A DNA stretch of 8,836 nucleotides, from NCBI GenBank assembly GCA_017303565.1, contig JAFLCM010000077.1, positions 1-8,836 on the forward strand, read 5' to 3'. This DNA comes from Planctomycetota bacterium (GTDB taxonomy: Bacteria; Planctomycetota; Phycisphaerae; Phycisphaerales; UBA1924). A program made the position numbers and the translations under genes. Under the pieces are notes generated by a model. That model was given only the letters and a program-made list of their open reading frames with translations, made no database searches and had not been told where the DNA came from. The stretch's first letter is position 1. Each line of letters starts with the position of its first letter. This document shows positions 4,757 to 8,836 of the stretch, piece by piece.

Positions 4757-7540
4757 TCAGCGCTTCTCCTCGTCCTGCTTCATCTTCTGCTTCAAAAGGT
4801 CCAGTTCGCGGCGGAGGCGGTCGAGTTCCGCGCTGACGCCCTCGACGCTCTTGTCGGCGTTCACCGCCGCCGCCAGTTGCCCGCGTGCGTCCGAGAGGCG
4901 TTCGCGGAAGACCGGGTCGCGGGTCTCGGCGTGGGCGCGGGCCAGCACGTCGAGGCCGCGCTTGTCCTTGATCTCGACGAGCGCCGCCACCGCCGCGCCG
5001 CGGGGACGGTCCTCGCGGTCGTTGATGAAGGGCGCGACCGCCTCGTAGGCCTTCTCGGCGTCGTGGCGGGCCAGGCGCCCAACGCTGTCGATGGCCACGC
5101 CGCGCGTCCGCGTCAGCACGCCGGGGCGGGTGAAGGGGATCGCCGCGTTCAGCGCTTCCTTGGTGTTCAGATCGGCGAGGCCGCGGAGGGCGGCCTGGCG
5201 CACCTGGTCGTCGCGTGACTCGACGTTCAGCCCGGCGGCCATGGTGGGCAGGAACGCCTCGTTGCCGGTCTTGCCCAGCGCCTCGATGGCGGCGGCGCGA
5301 ACCGCGTACGACTCATCGTCCGCCGCCGCCACGCGGGCGAGCGCGTCGATGGCCTCGGGCGTGTTCGCGGCGGTCAGGCCGCGGATGACCCCGAGGCGCA
5401 CGCGGGCGTCTTCGATGGGGCTCATCCGGCTGGAGGCCTCGCCGGCGCGGACGGCTTCGAGCAGTTCGGTCGCCTTGCCGAGTTTCCCGAGCGTGTGGGC
5501 CGCCTCGGCGCGGACCGCCACGTGCTCCTGGGCGTTGCGGACGCAGCCCGCCAGCGCCTTGACCGCTTCGGCGCTGCCGGTGTTGCGGGCCAGCGCCTTC
5601 GCGGCGTCGAGGCGCGAGGGCACCGTCGGCCCTTCGCGCAACTGCCGAACGAACCGCGCCGTCGATTGCTCCACGCTCAGGTCCATGAGCACGGTCAGGT
5701 ACGGGTCGACGGCGACGAACTCGGGCTCCGCCTCCAAGGGCACGCGCCGCTCGTGGCGCCTGCCGTCCACCGGGATCACCACGTCCCGCTTCACGCCGCC
5801 CGACTGCACCATCACCGGCAGGTCGAACACGAACGCGGGCAGGTCGGCGTCGATGCGCTGGCGCTGCTCGACGACGAGCGCGAGCTCCTTCGACTGAGCG
5901 TCCCAGGAGGCCTCGACGTTCACGCGCGGCGTGCCGGGGCGCAGGGCCCACTGCTCGAAGAATCGTTCGAGCGATTTCCCGCTGACGGATTCGAGTTCGC
6001 GCCGGAACTGGTCGGTCTCGGCGGTCTGGTGGGCGTACTTCTTCACGTAGTTGCGGACGCCGGCGAAGAACACGTCCTCGCCGAGTCTCATCCGCAGCAT
6101 GTGCAGGATGCTTGCGCCCTTGGGGTAGGGGTTGCTGGTGCGCCGGAAGGTCTCCCACGGGTGCTCGTAGATGTTCGAGACCATCGCGGGGCGTCGGCGG
6201 TCTTCGGGCGAAGCGTCGGGGCCGATCTGGTCCGCCGCCGCCACGCCGCGCATCGAGTTGTACATGCTGAGCAGGTAGCCCCCGCCGGGCGGCACGGCGT
6301 TGAGGCTGTCGACGCCCGGGCGTCCGTCGAAGCCGTCGCGGGCCTCGTACCAGAGGGCGGTGGAGTAGGTCGCCCAGCCCTCGTTGAGCCAGATGTGGGC
6401 CCAGGTGTTGCAGGTGATGAGGTCGCCGAACCATTGATGGGCCAGTTCGTGTGAGATCAGCCCGTCGAGGTCCGCGTCGCGGAGGGCCTTTTCGTCGAGG
6501 ATGGCGGTGTCGTACATGGTGGTGGCGGAGGTGTTCTCCATGCCGCCGGCGCCGAAGTTCCACAGGATCACCTGGGCGTACTTGTCCCACGGGTAGGGCG
6601 TGCCGAAGCGGCGTTCGAAGACCTGCATCATGTCCGCGGTGCGCCCGTAGGTGCGGGCCACGTCGCTGGCGCGACCGACCGGCGCGTACACCGGCAGCGG
6701 CACGCGGAAGGCCTTGCCGTCGAGGCTGCCCACGTCAACGATGTCCCACTTGCCCACCGCCATCATGACGAGGTAGGTCACGTGGTCGGCGCTCTGGTCC
6801 CAAGTGAACGTTGTGCGCGCGTTGGCGGTCACGGGCGCGCCGGTGAGTCTGCCGTTGCTCACGGCGGTGTAGCCCGCGGGCACAGTGATCTCGAGGCGCG
6901 TCGCCATCCGCTCGTTCGGGAAGTCGTGCCCGGGGAACCACCAGCGGTTGCTCTCGGGCTGCCCCTGGGTGTGCAACTGGGCCGGGCGCGATGGCCAGGC
7001 GGGGGACTCGGGGGTCCAGATCAGCCCGTCCGGCGGGTCGTCGACGCCGTACGCGATCTCGACGCCCGCCGAAGAGCCCGGCGCGAGCGGGGGTTCGAAG
7101 CGGATCGTCAGCACGTGGTCGTCGTAGGCGTGGGTGACCTTGACCGAGCCGTCGCCCGGGTTCGTGAGTTTCACGGACGCGATCGACATCTGCTCGGCGT
7201 TCAGGCGCAGCGACTCGACGGGGGCGGCCAGCGCGGTGAACGAGAGCGTCTGCACGCCGGTGAGCCGCGGCGTGTTCATGTCGGGGATGTCGATCTTCAG
7301 GGCCATCGACGTGTAGTCGACGGCGCGGTCGGGCGCGAAGTTCCGCAGGTCGCGCCCCGTGGCGCTGTGGAAGCGGAATCGGTCGGCCCCGGGGGGCGCG
7401 CCGGCGCTGGCGTACCCGTTGCGGGAGAGCCAGTCGAGGCGGGCTTCGAGGCAGGCGCAGTTCCAAGACTCGCCCGCCGCGGCGGAAGCAAGGGTCACAA
7501 GAGCGAGCAGGGACGACGAGAGTTCGCGACGGCTGGGCAT
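4757..7540 (-). CDS. Secreted M1-family metallopeptidase with HEAT repeats and C-terminal coiled coil
   Basis: This 927-residue zinc peptidase belongs to the M1 (gluzincin, aminopeptidase N-like) family, which cleaves residues from peptide N-termini. An export signal is visible: PSRRE, then the hydrophobic SSSLLALVTLASAAA (8-22), with cleavage probably near residue 23. An N-terminal beta domain (about 75-280) follows. The catalytic domain has GGMEN (332-336, a variant of GAMEN), HELAHQWF (364-371) and LNEGWA (385-390). Thus His364, His368 and Glu387 bind zinc with the canonical 18-residue spacing, Glu365 is the general base and Tyr472 (NPYPKGAS) the likely transition-state tyrosine. After a beta region (540-620), residues 640-893 form about seven or eight alpha-helical HEAT-like units instead of the usual ERAP1-type C-terminal domain. 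The tail (899-927) is a charged heptad coiled coil. An ATG at 7606 would add 22 residues ahead of a good signal peptide and overlap a dyad, so 7540 is preferred. It converges on the PrpD-family gene with 21 bases between the stops. Cellular location is outside the cytoplasm; its natural peptides are unknown. Confidence 0.93.
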   Translation of the reverse strand: MPSRRELSSSLLALVTLASAAAGESWNCACLEARLDWLSRNGYASAGAPPGADRFRFHSATGRDLRNFAPDRAVDYTSMALKIDIPDMNTPRLTGVQTLSFTALAAPVESLRLNAEQMSIASVKLTNPGDGSVKVTHAYDDHVLTIRFEPPLAPGSSAGVEIAYGVDDPPDGLIWTPESPAWPSRPAQLHTQGQPESNRWWFPGHDFPNERMATRLEITVPAGYTAVSNGRLTGAPVTANARTTFTWDQSADHVTYLVMMAVGKWDIVDVGSLDGKAFRVPLPVYAPVGRASDVARTYGRTADMMQVFERRFGTPYPWDKYAQVILWNFGAGGMENTSATTMYDTAILDEKALRDADLDGLISHELAHQWFGDLITCNTWAHIWLNEGWATYSTALWYEARDGFDGRPGVDSLNAVPPGGGYLLSMYNSMRGVAAADQIGPDASPEDRRRPAMVSNIYEHPWETFRRTSNPYPKGASILHMLRMRLGEDVFFAGVRNYVKKYAHQTAETDQFRRELESVSGKSLERFFEQWALRPGTPRVNVEASWDAQSKELALVVEQRQRIDADLPAFVFDLPVMVQSGGVKRDVVIPVDGRRHERRVPLEAEPEFVAVDPYLTVLMDLSVEQSTARFVRQLREGPTVPSRLDAAKALARNTGSAEAVKALAGCVRNAQEHVAVRAEAAHTLGKLGKATELLEAVRAGEASSRMSPIEDARVRLGVIRGLTAANTPEAIDALARVAAADDESYAVRAAAIEALGKTGNEAFLPTMAAGLNVESRDDQVRQAALRGLADLNTKEALNAAIPFTRPGVLTRTRGVAIDSVGRLARHDAEKAYEAVAPFINDREDRPRGAAVAALVEIKDKRGLDVLARAHAETRDPVFRERLSDARGQLAAAVNADKSVEGVSAELDRLRRELDLLKQKMKQDEEKR

Positions 7541-7575
7541 GCCGCCAGTATCGCGGATCGCGCCCGGAACGCCAG

Positions 7576-7613
7576 CGGGCACGTGTCCCGACGGTGGTCG
7601 GATCACGTGCCCG
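7576..7613. promoter_or_regulatory. 38-base dyad with two CACGTG cores before the peptidase gene
   Basis: CGGGCACGTG (7576-7585) and CACGTGCCCG (7604-7613) are a perfect 10-bp inverted repeat. Inside it, CCGAC (7588-7592) pairs with GTCGG (7597-7601) around a GGTG loop, after a 2x2 mismatch. As RNA this is a strong hairpin; as DNA each arm contains the self-palindrome CACGTG, the two cores starting 24 bases apart. It ends 36 bases before the ATG of the peptidase gene and begins 43 bases after the stop of the small secreted gene. It could therefore be an operator or leader element of the former, or a transcript end of the latter. No T run follows on the minus strand, which argues against a classical terminator. 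A GATACT string (complement of 7548-7553) close to the ATG could be a -10 element with a poor -35 (CTGGCG, complement of 7570-7575) directly beside the dyad. Confidence 0.5.
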
Positions 7614-7655
7614 GGCGAAGTTTGACGGTGCGCGGATTCGGATGCGGTCCGTTCG

Positions 7656-8081
7656 TCACTGGACCTTGTTGAGCTGGCCCCAGCAGACGCTGACCGGGAC
7701 GCTGGTGCGGCCGTTGCCGTTCTGGCTGTTCACGCTGAAGGTCGTGCGGCCCTGCACCACGTAGCGGCCGCGGTTGTCGCGGGTGGCGCCCTCGGCGGTG
7801 TACCAGCCCGACTGCGCGGGGACGGTGACGTTGGTGTTGCCGCCGTTACCAGGATGAGGACGCCAATCCTGCACGATCGTCGAGCCGCGCAGCACGCGGT
7901 AGAAGGTCGCGGGACGTCCGATGATGCCGCCGTGGCACGAGGGGCCGTGCAGATTCACATCGATCCGGGTGGTGGTCGCACGGACCGGCGCCCTCTCGGC
8001 GGTCGGCGTCGAGATGGTCGCGGGGCTGTTGAAGGTCGCGGCCCCGCAAGCGGTCGCCAGCAGCAGGGACTTGAGGAACAT
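7656..8081 (-). CDS. Small secreted protein of unknown function
   Basis: I do not recognise this 141-residue protein. The ATG at 8081 is supported by AAGGAG (complement of 8088-8093) 6 bases upstream; an in-frame ATG at 8126 lies before that site and is not needed. The N-terminus MFLKSLLLATACGAA is a short export signal. ATAC (9-12) resembles a lipobox, but a cysteine at position 12 is unusually early, so either a lipoprotein or a signal-peptidase-I substrate is possible. The mature part is rich in Thr, Arg, Gly and Asn. It looks all-beta, with alternating polar/hydrophobic strands such as IDVNLHG (40-46), ATFYRVLRG (58-66), TNVTVPAQSGWYTAEG (83-98) and GRYVVQGRTTFSV (105-117). Cys49 and Cys133 could form a disulfide that closes the domain. 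It lies 97 bases downstream of flgH on the same strand, but a possible hairpin separates them and nothing in it points to the flagellum. Confidence 0.8.
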   Translation of the reverse strand: MFLKSLLLATACGAATFNSPATISTPTAERAPVRATTTRIDVNLHGPSCHGGIIGRPATFYRVLRGSTIVQDWRPHPGNGGNTNVTVPAQSGWYTAEGATRDNRGRYVVQGRTTFSVNSQNGNGRTSVPVSVCWGQLNKVQ

Positions 8082-8087
8082 GAGTGT

Positions 8088-8093
8088 CTCCTT
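8088..8093 (-). promoter_or_regulatory. Shine-Dalgarno site of the small secreted gene
   Basis: The minus strand reads AAGGAG with 6 bases to the ATG at 8081. It selects that start over the upstream in-frame ATG at 8126, which would place 15 charged residues before the export signal. Confidence 0.75.
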
Positions 8094-8135
8094 TCGTTGG
8101 GCCACCGAGCGGAATGCCCGGGGCATCAGGAAAGA

Positions 8136-8178
8136 GACTCCGGCGTCATGTCCGTGCGCGCCGCAGAGTTCGGGAGTC
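8136..8178 (-). terminator. Possible hairpin after flgH
   Basis: GACTCC (8136-8141) and GGAGTC (8173-8178) are a 6-bp inverted repeat whose minus-strand transcript begins right after the flgH stop. An inner GGCG/CGCC (8142-8145 with 8159-8162) could add 4 pairs past a 10-base bulge. On the minus strand the stem is followed by TCTTTCCTG, a short pyrimidine tract. The long interior makes this a weak terminator candidate at best. A smaller hairpin, ATGCC/GGCAT, lies at 8113-8125. Confidence 0.28.
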
Positions 8179-8836
8179 CTACAGGTTGAACAGCCCGTCC
8201 AGCACCCGCGGGATCAGGCCCTTCTCGCCGGCCTTCTTCACCTCGCCGGAGTTCTGCACGTTGAGGCGGAGGTCGTACAACTGGTTCGACTGCACGGTGT
8301 TGGCGTCGGTCACATCGTCCTGGCGGCACAGGCCGCTGAGCACGACCTCCTGCACCTCTTCATCGGTCTTGATGCTGCGCCTGGCCTCGATGAGCAGCGT
8401 GCCGTTGGGCTTCACCTCGACCACGCGGGCCTGAATCCGGTCGGTCAGTTTGTCCTCGCGGTTGTACTTGCCGTCGCCCTTGAAGTCGCTCGACAGCTCA
8501 GCGCCGACTGCCGGGAGTTCGGCCTCGGTCTTCCCGTCGGGCACGGCCCGGAACTCGAGCAGCTCCATCAGGCGGATCCACGCCGTGATCTTCGCGTCGA
8601 GGTCGTACTCCTTCTTCGCGTCGAGCTTCTGGTTCCGCTCGGTCTTGCTCCGCTCGGAGATGATGATCGTGACCAGGTCGTTCTCGGCGAACTCGCGCAG
8701 CGGCGGAGCCTCGATCGCGTACAGGCTCACGTCGGCGAGGACCAGCGGCGCTCCCCGGCGCCGCGGCGCGTGCATGGGCGTCGGCGCCGCCTGAGCCGGT
8801 GCCGTGCCCGGAATGTCCTGCATCGGGGCCGGCGCC
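8179..8836 (-). CDS. flgH: Flagellar L-ring protein FlgH (5' end beyond the window)
   Basis: FlgH forms the L ring around the flagellar rod in the outer membrane, working with the P-ring protein FlgI. The last 218 residues are visible; the frame is open to the edge, so the export signal and lipoprotein cysteine expected for the family lie outside. The ATG at 8823 is internal or arbitrary. Typical FlgH order is present: SLYA near the start of the mature domain, a REFAENDLVTIIISERS segment (family pattern GD-ll-V-i-e), SDFKGDGKYNREDKL, the strong IQARVVEVKPNGTLLIEA strand pair, an LSGLCRQDDV segment (usually LSG-VRP-DI), DANTVQSNQLYDLRL (family N-TV-S--IAD-R-) and a closing GLIPRVLDGLF. The Val-Arg-Pro to Cys-Arg-Gln change is a family-level oddity. 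FlgI does not follow downstream here, unlike the common flgH-flgI order, so it is probably upstream or elsewhere. FlgH implies an outer membrane and motility. Confidence 0.9.
   Translation of the reverse strand, partial: APAPMQDIPGTAPAQAAPTPMHAPRRRGAPLVLADVSLYAIEAPPLREFAENDLVTIIISERSKTERNQKLDAKKEYDLDAKITAWIRLMELLEFRAVPDGKTEAELPAVGAELSSDFKGDGKYNREDKLTDRIQARVVEVKPNGTLLIEARRSIKTDEEVQEVVLSGLCRQDDVTDANTVQSNQLYDLRLNVQNSGEVKKAGEKGLIPRVLDGLFNL

Noticed and set aside
4736..4763. Shared bidirectional terminator between the convergent PrpD and peptidase genes
   Set aside because: Only a 4-bp GCGC/GCGC stem around the peptidase stop codon is visible, with no T run on either strand.
3379..4836. Plus-strand 485-codon open frame inside the PrpD-family gene
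   Set aside because: Arg-rich shadow in another frame; the overlapped frame has the family motifs.
5313..6590. Minus-strand 425-codon open frame inside the peptidase gene
   Set aside because: Out-of-frame Arg/Pro-rich product without any motif. The peptidase frame, with its zinc site, is continuous through the region, so there is no frameshift to explain.
1..8836. Multi-gene defence, CRISPR or mobile system
   Set aside because: No repeat array, transposase, integrase, nuclease, reverse transcriptase or toxin-antitoxin pair is visible in either strand; the genes are metabolic, envelope or flagellar.

Overview
This is a high-GC bacterial chromosomal segment of ordinary housekeeping and envelope genes. 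No mobile element, CRISPR array, rRNA or tRNA gene is visible. Frequent absence of Shine-Dalgarno sites, a HEAT-repeat peptidase, a stand-alone soluble Hanks-type kinase and a divergent FlgH together suggest a planctomycete-like bacterium, perhaps Phycisphaerae. That placement is an inference from general style, not from a marker gene. The MurB and FlgH genes show a peptidoglycan-making cell with flagella of the L-ring (outer-membrane) type.

Layout. At the left edge (1-566, minus) is the 5' part of a gene that runs off the window. It has a perfect AGGAGG site and may be the N-terminal part of a LuxR-type regulator. Then come about 400 bases without a convincing gene (567-974). A soluble Ser/Thr protein kinase (975-1880, minus) and murB (2075-2989, plus) are transcribed divergently from a 194-base gap. 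That gap holds a plausible sigma-70-type promoter for the kinase, which also argues for the shorter kinase start. Downstream of murB on the same strand is a MmgE/PrpD-family gene (3116-4735). It ends 21 bases from the end of a convergent, secreted M1-family metallopeptidase (4757-7540, minus), which carries a HEAT-repeat region and a terminal coiled coil.

Right of the peptidase gene, a near-perfect 38-base dyad with a CACGTG in each arm lies just before its start. Next is a small secreted protein of unknown function (7656-8081, minus) with a clear Shine-Dalgarno site. The window ends inside flgH (8179 to the edge, minus), which encodes the flagellar L-ring protein.

The genes do not form one pathway. 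Kinase/murB is a divergent pair whose functional link is only suggestive. The peptidase, the small secreted protein and FlgH all work outside the cytoplasm and share a strand, but gaps and hairpins separate them. I see no strong evidence of a new multi-gene system. The most distinctive items are the M1-HEAT-coiled-coil architecture and the dyad in front of it.
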